Shown: in pieces, positions 23,928-33,148 of the stretch | How positions within the stretch are numbered: the stretch's first letter is position 1 | How the letters are laid out: each line of letters starts with the position of its first letter | Assembly (NCBI RefSeq): GCF_001458215.1 | Contig: NZ_CYTW01000004.1 | Location: forward strand, 1 to 64,000 | Direction of reading: 5' to 3' | Source: Shimia thalassica | GTDB taxonomy: Bacteria > Pseudomonadota > Alphaproteobacteria > Rhodobacterales > Rhodobacteraceae | DNA: 64,000 bases | The notes under the pieces: model-generated | Told to the model about the DNA's origin: nothing | The model's input: the letters and a program-made list of their open reading frames with translations, nothing else | Databases searched by the model: none | Position numbers and translations under genes: made by a program

Positions 23928-25337
23928 ATGTCCGATTCCATTTCTGGCAAGACCAGCCTTGACTGGGAAGCCTTCGCCAAGGATCTCGCCCCCGTCGAAA
24001 CCATATCCGAGCCGGTTCTCGTTAAAAAACGGTCGCGGGATTTCTTTTGGTACTCTCCCATACTGAACGCACAGCTGCGCCGCAGCTTTGGAGACCTTGT
24101 TGCCGTCCCAAAAACAACAGAGGACCTGGCACAGTGTTTGCGTGTGGCTTTTGAACATGATGCGCCAATCACGATACGTGGCGGCGGGACTGGGAACTAT
24201 GGTCAGGCCGTCCCCATGGAAGGCGGGCTGATCATCGAAACAACCCGGATGAACCGCATCCTCGAGATCGGCGAAGGGTATGTAACGGCACAGGCTGGTG
24301 CCAATATCGAAGAGATCAACAAAGCGCTTCACCTTCAGGGCTGGGAGCTGGCCATTTTCCCGTCCACGCAAGACATCGCAACAATCGGCGGCTTCATCGC
24401 AGGCGGGTCTTCGGGAATCGGGTCCGTTGCGAACGGCATGTTGCGGGACGCGGGCAACATCCTCTCCCTGAAGGCGATGTCCGTGTCCGACACGCCAACA
24501 GAGAATCTGTTCGAGGGCGAGGCCGTCAATCACATCCACCATGCGTGGGGGCTGAATGGCGTCATTACCGAGGTCACATTGCGCACTGTGCCACATCGCA
24601 ACTGGATCGGGTGTATGGCCACGTTTGACACCTATGCTCAAGCCTATCAGGCGGGGTATGCGCTGGCGCTGTCAGACAACATCGGGCGCAAGCTGGTTTC
24701 AACAGTAGACGCGCGCATCTGCGCCTATTTTCCGCGACTGGCCGACCACATCCGTCCCGAAAAGCACCTGATGACATCCTTGGTACCTGCTGAAGATATC
24801 GACGCCTACCGTGCCCTTATAAAAGAACAGGGAGGCAGCATTGATTTGACGATGTCAGAAGACGAACGCAAAGAGATGGGCCTGCCCCATGTGTTCGAAT
24901 TCGCGTATAACCACACAACACTTCAGGTTTTGAAGGCTGACAGGTCTGCCACATATTTGCAGGTCGGATGCCCCACCCCGCCAGACGCCAAAGCCATCAA
25001 GGCCCTGCGCCCCAAGCTCGGCGATGATGTGTGGCAACACCACGAATTTGCCTTGCTGGACGGCGAAATCGTTACCTTTGACCTTCCGATTGTCTGGTAC
25101 ACGACAACCGAGCGCCTTCGAAAAATTGAAGCAACCTACACGGAAAACGGCTTCCCGGTGTATGATGCCCACATCTGTATGGTCGAAGGCGGCGGACTCA
25201 AAAACGCCGATTACCGCCATCTGGCATGGAAAAAGCGGATGGACCCCAAAGGTTTGTTGAATGCTCCCAAATCGCGGGAATGGCCGAATGTGAAGCATTT
25301 GAGCCCGGAAGACATCGAAGCCTTGATCCCGTCGTAA
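23928..25337 (+). CDS. FAD-linked oxidase (PCMH/VAO-type, GlcD-like)
   Basis: This 469-residue flavoprotein has the FAD-binding PCMH fold: VPKTTEDLAQCLRVAFEHDAPITIRGGGTGNYGQAVP (about residues 60-100), then FPSTQDIATIGGFIAGGSSGIGS (about 143-165). Related enzymes oxidise hydroxy acids, alcohols or amines, passing electrons to O2 or to a carrier. It follows the deaminase-like gene by 3 nt, and TauD-type and binding-protein genes follow. A role in oxidising an intermediate of the same pathway is the best inference. No covalent flavin-binding His can be assigned with confidence. Confidence 0.87.
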   Translation: MSDSISGKTSLDWEAFAKDLAPVETISEPVLVKKRSRDFFWYSPILNAQLRRSFGDLVAVPKTTEDLAQCLRVAFEHDAPITIRGGGTGNYGQAVPMEGGLIIETTRMNRILEIGEGYVTAQAGANIEEINKALHLQGWELAIFPSTQDIATIGGFIAGGSSGIGSVANGMLRDAGNILSLKAMSVSDTPTENLFEGEAVNHIHHAWGLNGVITEVTLRTVPHRNWIGCMATFDTYAQAYQAGYALALSDNIGRKLVSTVDARICAYFPRLADHIRPEKHLMTSLVPAEDIDAYRALIKEQGGSIDLTMSEDERKEMGLPHVFEFAYNHTTLQVLKADRSATYLQVGCPTPPDAKAIKALRPKLGDDVWQHHEFALLDGEIVTFDLPIVWYTTTERLRKIEATYTENGFPVYDAHICMVEGGGLKNADYRHLAWKKRMDPKGLLNAPKSREWPNVKHLSPEDIEALIPS

Positions 25338-25350
25338 AGGAGACCCAACC

Positions 25351-26241
25351 ATGACCGGATTGAAAACCTCTCCCTTGACCCAAACGTTTGGCGTCGAGGT
25401 GCACGACCTCCAGTTGGCAAACATTTCGCAGGACCATTTGTTCCCCGAATTGCGATCTCTTTTCGAGGAACATTCGGCCTTATTGTTCAGGAATCAGCAG
25501 ATTGACGACGCCCGCCATATGGCCATCGCTCAACTTTTTGGTGCAATCGAAGATCGAAATGCAGACGAAAGGCCCGCGGATGAACCCTTCTCAGTGCCCG
25601 AAGTGTCGAATATTCGACAAGACGGGTCGGTTACAGACCAGATGGACCAGCACACTCTGCACCTAAAATCCAATATGCTATGGCATTCGGACAGCACCTT
25701 CATGCCGGTTCCGGCTCTGACCAACATTCTCATCGGACGGGTTATCCCCTCGACCGGTGGTGCAACCCAGTTGGCCTCGACCCGCGCAGCGTGGGCAGAC
25801 ATGCCGGAAATGCTAAAGGCCAAAATACGCGATCGGGGAATCTGGCATCACTACGCGGTGTCCCGCGCCAAAATATCCGAAACGCTGGCAAAACTGCCTA
25901 TGTTCCACAAATGGCCTGCCCAACACTGGCGCGCTGTTTTACGCAATCCAATCAACAAAAAAGAGTCGCTATATCTTGCATCACATGCCTATGCTGTGGA
26001 TGGATATAACGAGTTGGAAAGTGAGAAACTTTTAGAAGAGTTAATCGGGTTTTGCACTCAGAAGGACTATGTCTACAGCCACGACTGGCAAGCAGGCGAT
26101 GTTTTGATTTGGGATCAACGCGCCGTCCTTCACCGAGGCACACCTTGGCCCTATGACGAACCCCGAAAGCTTTCGAGCATCTGTGTCTCGATCGGCCCCG
26201 AAGACGGGCTACATGAGATGAGGCTTGTTGAAGACCACTAA
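25351..26241 (+). CDS. TauD/TfdA-family 2-oxoglutarate-dependent dioxygenase
   Basis: This 296-residue protein belongs to the TauD/TfdA non-haem Fe(II) dioxygenases, which couple 2-oxoglutarate decarboxylation to substrate hydroxylation, often releasing sulphite, an amine or a carboxylate. The HxD of the iron triad is seen in LWHSDSTF (near residue 111) and the distal His in [12 protein letters not shown], followed by the 2-oxoglutarate-binding arginine in PRKLSS. The gene lies 13 nt after the FAD oxidase. In this operon it may open or demethylate the imported compound. Confidence 0.88.
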   Translation: MTGLKTSPLTQTFGVEVHDLQLANISQDHLFPELRSLFEEHSALLFRNQQIDDARHMAIAQLFGAIEDRNADERPADEPFSVPEVSNIRQDGSVTDQMDQHTLHLKSNMLWHSDSTFMPVPALTNILIGRVIPSTGGATQLASTRAAWADMPEMLKAKIRDRGIWHHYAVSRAKISETLAKLPMFHKWPAQHWRAVLRNPINKKESLYLASHAYAVDGYNELESEKLLEELIGFCTQKDYVYSHDWQAGDVLIWDQRAVLHRGTPWPYDEPRKLSSICVSIGPEDGLHEMRLVEDH

Positions 26242-26327
26242 GAACACCGGCGAAACACACCCGCCAAAAATATGCAGATACACTGCAAAAATCGGGGCCA
26301 GACCCCAACCCAACAGAGAGGAAGACA

Positions 26328-27989
26328 ATGAAATTTTACAAGCGTAACGGACAACCGATGCCGCAAGCGATTGTTGATCAAGCGAGCAAAGTTGGCGACG
26401 ACGCGGTAAACCGCCGTGAGTTCCTGGCACTGGCCAGCGCTTTTGGTGCAACCGCTGCGACAGCCTATTCAATGCTTGGCATGGCAACACCCGCTCAAGC
26501 CGCCGGCAACGCCAAGATGGGTGGCACCGTGCGTATCCAGCAAGAAGTGCGCGCCCTCAAGGACCCGCGCACCTATGACTGGTCACAAATTGCCAACTTC
26601 TCGCGTGGCTGGCTGGAATATCTGGTGACTTACGAAAACGATGGTACGTTCAAGCCGTCGCTGATCGAAAGCTGGGACATCTCGGAAGATGCGAAAACCT
26701 ACACCCTGAACGTTCGCAAGGGCGTTAAGTGGAACAACGGTGACGACTTCACTGCTGAAGACGTGGCGCGCAACATCGAAGGCTGGTGTGACAAAGAACT
26801 CGAAGGCAACTCGATGGCCGGGCGCTTTGCGACCCTGATCGACCCTGACACCAACAAAGCAATCGCCGGTGCGATTGAAGTCGTTGATGGTCACACTGTG
26901 CGCCTGAACCTGCCAAAATCGGACATCTCGCTGATTCCCGGCATGGCTGACTATCCTGCCGCGATTGTGCACGGTTCGCACAATGCCACCGATATGCTTG
27001 CCAACCCCATCGGCACAGGCCCGTATCTTCCAGATGGTCTGGAAGTTGGCGTCAAGGCTGCTCTGGTGCGCAATGCGGACCACACATGGTGGAACGAAGG
27101 CAACGGCGCATGGCTCGATCGTATTGAATTCATCGACTATGGCACCGACCCTGCTGCATGGGTCGCCGCAACCGAAGCTGACGAAGTCGACATGACCTAC
27201 TCGGTAGAGGGTGAATTCATTGACCTGATTTCAAGCCTTGATGGCTGGAATGAAAACGAAGTTGTCACCATGGCGACCATCGTTATCCGTCCAAACCAGC
27301 TGGCCGAAGTTGATGGCAAGATGCCTTATGCAGACGTTCGCGTCCGCAAGGCGATCTCGATGGCTGTCGACAACAACGTTTTGCTTGAACTGGGTTATGA
27401 CAACCGCGGTGTTACAGCTCAAAACCACCACGTTGGTCCGGCACACCCGGAATTTGCCGACATCGGCGCACCAACCTACGATCCTGCAGGCGCTATGGCG
27501 CTTCTGAAAGAAGCAGGCATGGCCGACTTCGAGATGGAAATCCACTCGATCGACGATGCATGGCGCAAGAACACCACCGATGCCGTTGCAGCCCAGCTGC
27601 GCGACGCAGGTTTCAACGTCAAGCGGACCATCCTGCCAGGCTCGACCTTCTGGAACGACTGGGTCAAGTATCCGTTCTCGTCGACAAACTGGAACCACCG
27701 TCCTCTGGGCGTTCAGATTTGGGCGCTGGCCTATCGTTCTGGCGAAGCCTGGAACGAATTCGGCTATGCCAACCCGGAATTTGACGCAATTCTCGAGCAG
27801 GCTCTTGCCACTGCCGACGTTGAACAGCGCCGTGCGCTGATGGCGAAAGGCGAAAAGATCCTGCAGGACGATGCTGTCACGATCCAGCCTTACTGGCGTT
27901 CGCTGTACAACCACACCAGAGAAGGTCTGGAAGGTGGCGATCACCATATCTCGTTCGAGATTCGCCCAGCCAGCCTGCACTGGACCTAA
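26328..27989 (+). CDS. Tat-exported ABC solute-binding protein (peptide/DppA family, SBP_bac_5)
   Basis: The 553-residue protein is a family 5 extracellular solute-binding protein. Its N terminus has a twin-arginine signal: RR at residues 29-30 ([10 protein letters not shown]), a hydrophobic stretch and a probable cleavage after PAQA near 57. The mature part shows YEND...[27 protein letters not shown] and later [12 protein letters not shown], typical of DppA/OppA-like proteins. A GAGAGGAAG ribosome-binding sequence precedes the ATG. It ends the catabolic run and is followed by a strong terminator. No permease or ATPase gene adjoins it, so its transporter must be encoded elsewhere. Substrates of the family include peptides, opines and other nitrogen compounds. 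Confidence 0.9.
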   Translation: MKFYKRNGQPMPQAIVDQASKVGDDAVNRREFLALASAFGATAATAYSMLGMATPAQAAGNAKMGGTVRIQQEVRALKDPRTYDWSQIANFSRGWLEYLVTYENDGTFKPSLIESWDISEDAKTYTLNVRKGVKWNNGDDFTAEDVARNIEGWCDKELEGNSMAGRFATLIDPDTNKAIAGAIEVVDGHTVRLNLPKSDISLIPGMADYPAAIVHGSHNATDMLANPIGTGPYLPDGLEVGVKAALVRNADHTWWNEGNGAWLDRIEFIDYGTDPAAWVAATEADEVDMTYSVEGEFIDLISSLDGWNENEVVTMATIVIRPNQLAEVDGKMPYADVRVRKAISMAVDNNVLLELGYDNRGVTAQNHHVGPAHPEFADIGAPTYDPAGAMALLKEAGMADFEMEIHSIDDAWRKNTTDAVAAQLRDAGFNVKRTILPGSTFWNDWVKYPFSSTNWNHRPLGVQIWALAYRSGEAWNEFGYANPEFDAILEQALATADVEQRRALMAKGEKILQDDAVTIQPYWRSLYNHTREGLEGGDHHISFEIRPASLHWT

Positions 27990-28007
27990 TATACGAACCT
28001 AATAGAA

Positions 28008-28036
28008 ACGGGCCGCTCTTGAGCGGCCCGTTTTTT
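28008..28036 (+). terminator. Strong intrinsic terminator
   Basis: An 11-bp perfect stem (ACGGGCCGCTC with GAGCGGCCCGT, CTTG tetraloop) is followed by a run of six T, 19 bases after the stop of the solute-binding-protein gene. It closes the 21919-27989 transcription unit. Confidence 0.92.
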
Positions 28037-28065
28037 ATGATCTCCACAGTTACCAAGGTGACAAC

Positions 28066-28548
28066 ATGGACATGACATTGCTCGCACAGGCAATCTCATT
28101 GGCGTTGCTGGCCGCGTGGCTTACCACAGGCGTGCGCGACAATATCCTGCATCCATCGGTCAATGAGACCTACACGGCACAGGTTTTCACGATGGAACGC
28201 ATGGCTGCCGAATACCCTGACGAATTTGCACGTGTCTCACACCGCGCGGTACACAGCAGGAAGCTTCAGAAGCTGGCTTTTGGCACCGTTGTCGTTTTCG
28301 AAGTCCTCGCCACACTCGTTTTGTGGGCCGGCGTTATCCTGCTGTTCATGTCGATTTTCGGAAGTGCCACCGTCAGCACTGCGCGATCTGTTGCTCTTTT
28401 CGGGGCGCTTATGTTCACGACGATCTGGGCAATGTTCACAATCGTAGGCAACCATTTTTCTTACTGGTTTTGCCACGAAGGTGCCCAGAACACCCACTTT
28501 CAGATGACGTTGTGGGGTCTGGGCAATATGATCTTTCTTAGTCTTTGA
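28066..28548 (+). CDS. DUF2165 family small integral membrane protein
   Basis: This 160-residue protein has four predicted membrane segments (about residues 3-22, 72-95, 107-128 and the C-terminal 148-160). It carries the family signatures TGVRDNILHPSVNE near the start and FSYWFCHEGAQNTHFQMTLWG near the end. The function of DUF2165 proteins is not known. It stands between two unrelated units and ends convergently with znuA, overlapping that gene's 3' end by 11 bp. Confidence 0.8.
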   Translation: MDMTLLAQAISLALLAAWLTTGVRDNILHPSVNETYTAQVFTMERMAAEYPDEFARVSHRAVHSRKLQKLAFGTVVVFEVLATLVLWAGVILLFMSIFGSATVSTARSVALFGALMFTTIWAMFTIVGNHFSYWFCHEGAQNTHFQMTLWGLGNMIFLSL

Positions 28549-29614
28549 GACAGCTTGCAATATCGCTGGCCAAAGCACGCAACATCTCTGGATAGAGGGT
28601 CGCGCCAAGGGTTTGCTGAACGCCAATCGGGTCCAGTTCAATCGACTTGGTGTCAATGCCGTCAGCAACGGTTTTCACGAGTTTCGGATTGAACTGAGGT
28701 TCCGAGAATACACAGACGACTCCGCGCTCTTTCATGGCATCACGCACCTCTGACAGACGGGACGCGCTCGGGGATGATCCGTCTCGCACCAAAATGGCAC
28801 CTGCAGCAGACAGGCCGTAGCGGTCTTCGAAATAATGATACGCGTCGTGGAACACTACAAATGGCGCATCTGCAACCGGGGCCAGCACCGCACCGATTTC
28901 ATCGATCATGGCCTCGAGATCCGCCTGAGCCTGTTTCGCATTCGCCGCATAAGCGCTTGCATTTTCAGGGTCGGCTGTCGCCAAAGTGTCGGCAATTGCC
29001 GCGATCATGGCCACGCTGTTTTGCGGGTCCAGCCAAACATGCGGGTCTGTGCCGTCATGATCATGCGCATGATCATCGTGCTCATCACCGTGATCATCGT
29101 GACCCTCTTCGTGGTCGCCATGTTCGTCTTTGTGGTCATCGTGCTCGTCCGCATGATCGTCATGCGCAGCGTGTTCGTCATGGTCGTCATGATCTGCATG
29201 GTCATCAGCATCATGCTCTTTATCATCGTGGTGGTCTTCGTGATCGTCCTCATCAAGCTTGAACACCGCTGTGTCCCGGAACCCCAATGCGATCAGACCG
29301 GGAGCATCCATCATCTCGACCGCTACCGCATTGGGGGCGACCGTGGGAATCGTATCCTCCAGCTTTGGTGTCAGCTCGTGACCGATCCAAAACACAACAT
29401 CCGCGTCCTGAAGGGCCTTCGCCTCGCTCGGGCGCATCTTGTAGTGGTGCGGTGACACCTCAGGGCGAATCAACAAATCAGGCGTACCAACACCTTGCAT
29501 GACCTGAGCGACCAGCGAATGCAGCGGCGCAATATCTACAACAACTTTGGGCGCTTCAGCAGCAACACCAGCCGTCGCCGCCCCGAAAACCAAACCCCAA
29601 ATAGCCTGTCTCAT
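28538..29614 (-). CDS. znuA: High-affinity zinc-binding periplasmic protein ZnuA with a very long His/Asp loop
   Basis: ZnuA captures zinc in the periplasm for ZnuBC. From the ATG at 29614 the protein has 358 residues with a signal peptide (to about residue 19, GVAA). It carries the cluster A-I metal ligands in PEVSPHHYKMRPSEA, DPHVWLDP and VFHDAYHYF, plus a C-terminal Asp. Between residues 121 and 186 (29057-29254) lies a low-complexity insert rich in His, Asp and Glu, with about 20 His in 66 residues. ZnuA proteins often have such a loop, but this one is long. The Zur box at 29661-29678 directly upstream indicates zinc repression. Confidence 0.95.
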   Translation of the reverse strand: MRQAIWGLVFGAATAGVAAEAPKVVVDIAPLHSLVAQVMQGVGTPDLLIRPEVSPHHYKMRPSEAKALQDADVVFWIGHELTPKLEDTIPTVAPNAVAVEMMDAPGLIALGFRDTAVFKLDEDDHEDHHDDKEHDADDHADHDDHDEHAAHDDHADEHDDHKDEHGDHEEGHDDHGDEHDDHAHDHDGTDPHVWLDPQNSVAMIAAIADTLATADPENASAYAANAKQAQADLEAMIDEIGAVLAPVADAPFVVFHDAYHYFEDRYGLSAAGAILVRDGSSPSASRLSEVRDAMKERGVVCVFSEPQFNPKLVKTVADGIDTKSIELDPIGVQQTLGATLYPEMLRALASDIASCLKD

Positions 29615-29660
29615 CGAAAGATTCCTTGTTATGACCTTTAACAAGGCGCTGGCATATCCC

Positions 29661-29678
29661 GATATGTTATAATATATC
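29661..29678. promoter_or_regulatory. Zur box between znuA and zur-znuCB
   Basis: GATATGTTATAATATATC is an 18-bp palindrome with only one mismatched pair. It matches the AT-rich pattern around TTATAA known for alphaproteobacterial Zur sites. It contains a consensus -10 (TATAAT, 29668-29673) for the zur direction and lies 46 bp before znuA, so one bound dimer could repress both divergent units. Confidence 0.85.
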
Positions 29679-29706
29679 AACCCATGAAATTCCGGAAGGT
29701 GCAAGA

Positions 29707-30183
29707 ATGCATGATATAGGCTTTGCCAAACACGACCACACTGCCTGTGTTTCAAGCGCGATGGACACGGTGGAGTCTTATTGCAGCGAAAACAAAGTCC
29801 AGCTCACGCCAGCAAGACGCCGCGTGCTCGAAATCCTTCTGGAGCACCACAAGGCGATGGGGGCTTACGACATTCTTGCGCTCTTGTCCGCCGAAGGGCT
29901 TGGGTCACAGCCGCCCGTGGTCTATCGCGCCCTCGATTTTCTCACCAAACACGGGTTTGTCCACAAGATCGAAAAGCTGAATGCCTATCTTGCCTGTATG
30001 CATCCGGGTCGGTCACACTCTCCGTTTTTCCTGATTTGTCGCGCCTGTGAAACCGTGGCCGAAACAAAGATGCCCTCTGATGATTTGCTCACAGCAGCCA
30101 GCGCTCTTGGGTTCCAGATTGAATCAACGGTGATCGAAGCCGTGGGCCTCTGCCCCGGGTGTCTGAACGAGGCAAAGGCATGA
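29707..30183 (+). CDS. zur: Zinc uptake regulator Zur (Fur family)
   Basis: Zur represses zinc-import genes when zinc is sufficient. The 158-residue protein has a winged helix near residues 31-90 (LTPARRRVLEILL, then PPVVYRALDFLTKHGFVHKI) and the structural zinc cysteines C111-x2-C114 and C149-x2-C152. Context and the cysteine pattern favour Zur over Fur or Irr. The ATG at 29707 has a GGAAGGT ribosome-binding sequence 6 bases upstream. It is divergent from znuA and overlaps znuC by 4 nt. It is probably autoregulated through the Zur box just upstream. Confidence 0.94.
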   Translation: MHDIGFAKHDHTACVSSAMDTVESYCSENKVQLTPARRRVLEILLEHHKAMGAYDILALLSAEGLGSQPPVVYRALDFLTKHGFVHKIEKLNAYLACMHPGRSHSPFFLICRACETVAETKMPSDDLLTAASALGFQIESTVIEAVGLCPGCLNEAKA

Positions 30184-30935
30184 GCCTGATCGAAATGCAG
30201 AACGTCGATGTGCGCCTTGGCGGGCATCAAGCGTTGAGCCACGTAGACCTTGCAATCAACAAAGGTGAAATTGTCACGATTGTCGGCCCAAACGGGTCAG
30301 GCAAGACCACGTTGCTGCGCACCTTGATCGGTGCCCTCAAACCCAGCCGGGGGACGGTCAAACGGTCCAAAGGGGTCCGGATCGGATATGTACCGCAAAG
30401 CCTTTCGATCGACGCCACGCTGCCTTTGACCGTGCGCCGTTTTCTGTGCCTGCCCCATCGTCACAGCACACAGGCCATGGACGACGCCTTGCATCATGCA
30501 GGCGCAAACGGGTTGCAGGACCGCCAGATGACCGACCTTTCGGGTGGTCAGTTTCAACGCGTGCTTCTGGCCCGCGCATTGCTCAAGAAACCGGATTTGT
30601 TGGTTCTGGATGAGCCGACAACAGGTTTGGATCAACCCGGATCTGCAGCGCTCTATCGTCAGATCGAACAGGTCCGTCAGGATCTGGGCAGCGCGATCCT
30701 GATGGTCAGCCATGAACTCCACGTCGTGATGAGCGCCTCTGACCGTGTGATTTGCCTCAATGGACATGTTTGCTGTCATGGCGCGCCCGAGACCGTGGCC
30801 TCGGCGCCAGAGTATCGTGCGTTGTTTGGTACCGGCACCCAAGGGGCCCTCGCGCTCTATAGACACGACCACGATCACCACCATCACAGCCACGCAGAAG
30901 AATCTCACGAGCACGGAGCCTGCAACCATGCTTGA
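30180..30935 (+). CDS. znuC: Zinc ABC importer ATP-binding protein ZnuC
   Basis: ZnuC powers zinc import. The 251-residue protein has Walker A GPNGSGKT at residues 36-43, signature LSGGQFQRVLLARAL and Walker B LLVLDEPTTGLD. The last 25 residues form a His-rich tail (HDHDHHHHSHAEESHEHG), as seen in many ZnuC proteins and likely to bind zinc in the cytoplasm. The ATG at 30180 overlaps the zur stop (ATGA); a start 21 bases earlier would overlap zur more deeply and adds nothing typical. The 3' end overlaps znuB by 8 nt. Confidence 0.95.
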   Translation: MSLIEMQNVDVRLGGHQALSHVDLAINKGEIVTIVGPNGSGKTTLLRTLIGALKPSRGTVKRSKGVRIGYVPQSLSIDATLPLTVRRFLCLPHRHSTQAMDDALHHAGANGLQDRQMTDLSGGQFQRVLLARALLKKPDLLVLDEPTTGLDQPGSAALYRQIEQVRQDLGSAILMVSHELHVVMSASDRVICLNGHVCCHGAPETVASAPEYRALFGTGTQGALALYRHDHDHHHHSHAEESHEHGACNHA

Positions 30936-31725
30936 TGACTTTCTAATCAGAGCCATGCTTGCCGGACTGGGTGTTGCGGTTGCCGCCGCACCATTGGGGT
31001 GTTTTGTCGTGTGGCGTCGCATGGCCTATTTCGGAGATGCCACCGCGCATGCCGCGATTCTGGGTGTTGCCTTGTCCTTGGCGTTGTCTACTTCGGTTTT
31101 TGCAGGCGCTCTTGCCGTGGCTCTGGCTATGGCCCTCACCGTGAGCACACTGTCCGGCCGGGGATACGCCATGGATACGCTCTTGGGCGTTTTGGCGCAT
31201 TCCGCATTGGCGTTTGGCCTTGTTGCCGTTTCCTTCCTGCAAGGGATCAGGCTAGATCTCGATGCCTATCTCTTTGGTGATATTCTGGCTGTATCGCGCA
31301 CTGATCTGGCTGTGATCTGGGTGGGTGTGGCGTTGATCCTCGCACTGACGATCTGGCGGTGGTCCCCACTTTTGACTGCGACTTTGAACCCCGATCTGGC
31401 CTATGCCAGCGGTATTGACCCAAAACGCGAACAGCTTGTTTTGACACTTGGGCTGGCCATTGTTGTGGCCGTTGCAATCAAAGTTGTCGGGGCTTTGCTG
31501 ATTGTGGCCTTGTTGATCATTCCCGCAGCCAGTGCCCGGCCATTGGCGCGCACGCCCGAATCAATGGCGGTGGCTGCAGCGGTGATCGGTGCGGTGTCGT
31601 CTTTGGCAGGCCTGCGCCTGTCCTTTCTCTTTGACACACCCAGCGGGCCGACCATTGTCTGTGTGTCGGCAGTGATTTTCACCTCGACAAATCTGGTCGC
31701 ACGCGTGCTGCGCGCAACCGCCTAG
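30928..31725 (+). CDS. znuB: Zinc ABC importer permease ZnuB
   Basis: This 265-residue membrane protein belongs to the ZnuB/MntB (ABC-3) family, with seven to nine hydrophobic segments spread along the chain. Typical phrases are FVVWRRMAYFGDATAHAAILGVAL near the start and VKVVGALLIVALLIIPAASAR near the C terminus. The ATG at 30928 was chosen because the hydrophobic permease starts right there; a longer in-frame start would run 168 bases back into znuC in another frame. It completes the zur-znuC-znuB unit and works with the divergently encoded ZnuA. Confidence 0.93.
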   Translation: MLDDFLIRAMLAGLGVAVAAAPLGCFVVWRRMAYFGDATAHAAILGVALSLALSTSVFAGALAVALAMALTVSTLSGRGYAMDTLLGVLAHSALAFGLVAVSFLQGIRLDLDAYLFGDILAVSRTDLAVIWVGVALILALTIWRWSPLLTATLNPDLAYASGIDPKREQLVLTLGLAIVVAVAIKVVGALLIVALLIIPAASARPLARTPESMAVAAAVIGAVSSLAGLRLSFLFDTPSGPTIVCVSAVIFTSTNLVARVLRATA

Positions 31726-31752
31726 CGTATATCCGAGGTGAAACTCTGGCGT

Positions 31753-32997
31753 TCACGCGGTCATTGCGGCGTGGATCAACGCTTTCAACTCTGCCCGCGC
31801 GGGATAAGAGCTTGAAGGGGACAGTTGCGTAAAGAACACGACACTTAGATCCTTGGCCCGATCAACCCAAAAGAAGGTCGATGCCATCCCGCCCCAGCTA
31901 AAGTCACCCACCGAACCGGGTGTTCTGGCGCGCGCTGCATCAAGAACCACGGCCCCGCCAAGGCCAAAGCCCATGCCATCCATCGGCTGTTCTGCAAAGC
32001 TTTGCGGCCCCATCGACGCAATGTCGCCGGGTAAATGATTGGACAGCATAAACTCCACGGTGTTGGACGAAAGCAACCGCTGCCCGTCCAAAGCACCGCC
32101 TTGGCGCAGCATTTCCGCAAAGCGCATATAGTCGTCGATGGTTCCCACCAATCCACCACCGCCGGAATAGGTGTCCGCCGCAAGAAAAGGCGACCCGTCT
32201 GCACAATCGACCATGCGCAGGGTTTCCCTGCCAGTGCTAGCAGAGTTCAACGCCATCGCGTCCCCTTCCAGAGGAGTATACAAAGACGCAAACCTGTCTT
32301 TGCTGCCCTCTGGCACGGAAAACGCGGTGTCATTCATACCCAAGGGGCCAAGGATTTCTTCTGCGAAAAACTGGTCCAAAGGTTTGCCCGACAAAATCTC
32401 GACCACGTGCCCCACAACGTCAATGCCAACAGAGTATTCCCAGCGCGAACCGGGCTGAAATGCCAGAGGCAACGCAGCAAGCTGTTCAACAAGGGGGGCG
32501 AGCGGTCCTTGATTGGCGCGAAAGATCAAGTCCTGCGCGTCCATCGCTTTGGGAAGAACACCGGGGTTGAACGGATAACTTAACCCCGAGGTGTGTGTCA
32601 GAAGTTGGTGCAGTGTCGGGACCGCTGCTGCTTCGGTCTGGTCAATGTCGGTTGCACCGGGGACAAGTGCCCGCATTTCGGAAAACGCCGGGATGAAATT
32701 ACTGACGGGCGCATCCAGATGGCACAGCCCTTTTTCTGCCAACATCATCAATGCCACGCTGGTGACAGGTTTGGTCATCGAATAGATCCGCGCGACAGTG
32801 TCCCGCTGGAAAGGCAGGTTTTCTTCAAGAGACCGCTCACCGGTGGCATGGAAAAACACTTCGTCTCCGCCACGGGCCACCAACATGCTGGATCCGGCGA
32901 ACTTTCTTTCCGCGACATAGCGGTCCATCCAGCTTCGAATCCAATCCAGTCGACCCGCGTCAAACCCTTGTGTAGCCGGATCAACCGTATTCATCAT
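31753..32997 (-). CDS. Serine hydrolase, class C beta-lactamase/esterase family
   Basis: This 414-residue protein has the Ser-x-x-Lys nucleophile motif in RIYSMTKPVTSVALMML (SMTK, near residue 73) and a Tyr-x-x motif in WEYSVGIDVVGHV (near residue 188), matching the class C beta-lactamase/EstB/LACTB group. Members are esterases, D-peptidases or beta-lactamases. A tryptophan-glycine-glycine (FSWGGMAS) stands where KTG or HxG normally lies, common in esterase-type members. It has no signal peptide, suggesting cytoplasmic action. It is 151 bp downstream of the beta-oxidation operon, on the same strand, and may be a separate or read-through gene. Confidence 0.87.
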   Translation of the reverse strand: MMNTVDPATQGFDAGRLDWIRSWMDRYVAERKFAGSSMLVARGGDEVFFHATGERSLEENLPFQRDTVARIYSMTKPVTSVALMMLAEKGLCHLDAPVSNFIPAFSEMRALVPGATDIDQTEAAAVPTLHQLLTHTSGLSYPFNPGVLPKAMDAQDLIFRANQGPLAPLVEQLAALPLAFQPGSRWEYSVGIDVVGHVVEILSGKPLDQFFAEEILGPLGMNDTAFSVPEGSKDRFASLYTPLEGDAMALNSASTGRETLRMVDCADGSPFLAADTYSGGGGLVGTIDDYMRFAEMLRQGGALDGQRLLSSNTVEFMLSNHLPGDIASMGPQSFAEQPMDGMGFGLGGAVVLDAARARTPGSVGDFSWGGMASTFFWVDRAKDLSVVFFTQLSPSSSYPARAELKALIHAAMTA

Positions 32998-33148
32998 AAT
33001 AAGCCCTGCCTCCTGAACCCTGCACGTCGGCAGGGCTTTCCCTTCTGTCTACTTTGCCGTTCGTCATACAGATCGGGCAAGACCGCGAAAATACGTAGTT
33101 TCACTTTGCGCGATTTGAAGCAGGCAGGTCAGAAGCGGCAATTTAGCT

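Noticed and set aside
29040-29260. A CRISPR-like or tandem repeat array
   Set aside because: The repeated gat/cat-type units encode the His/Asp loop of ZnuA in one frame; there are no spacers or constant repeats.
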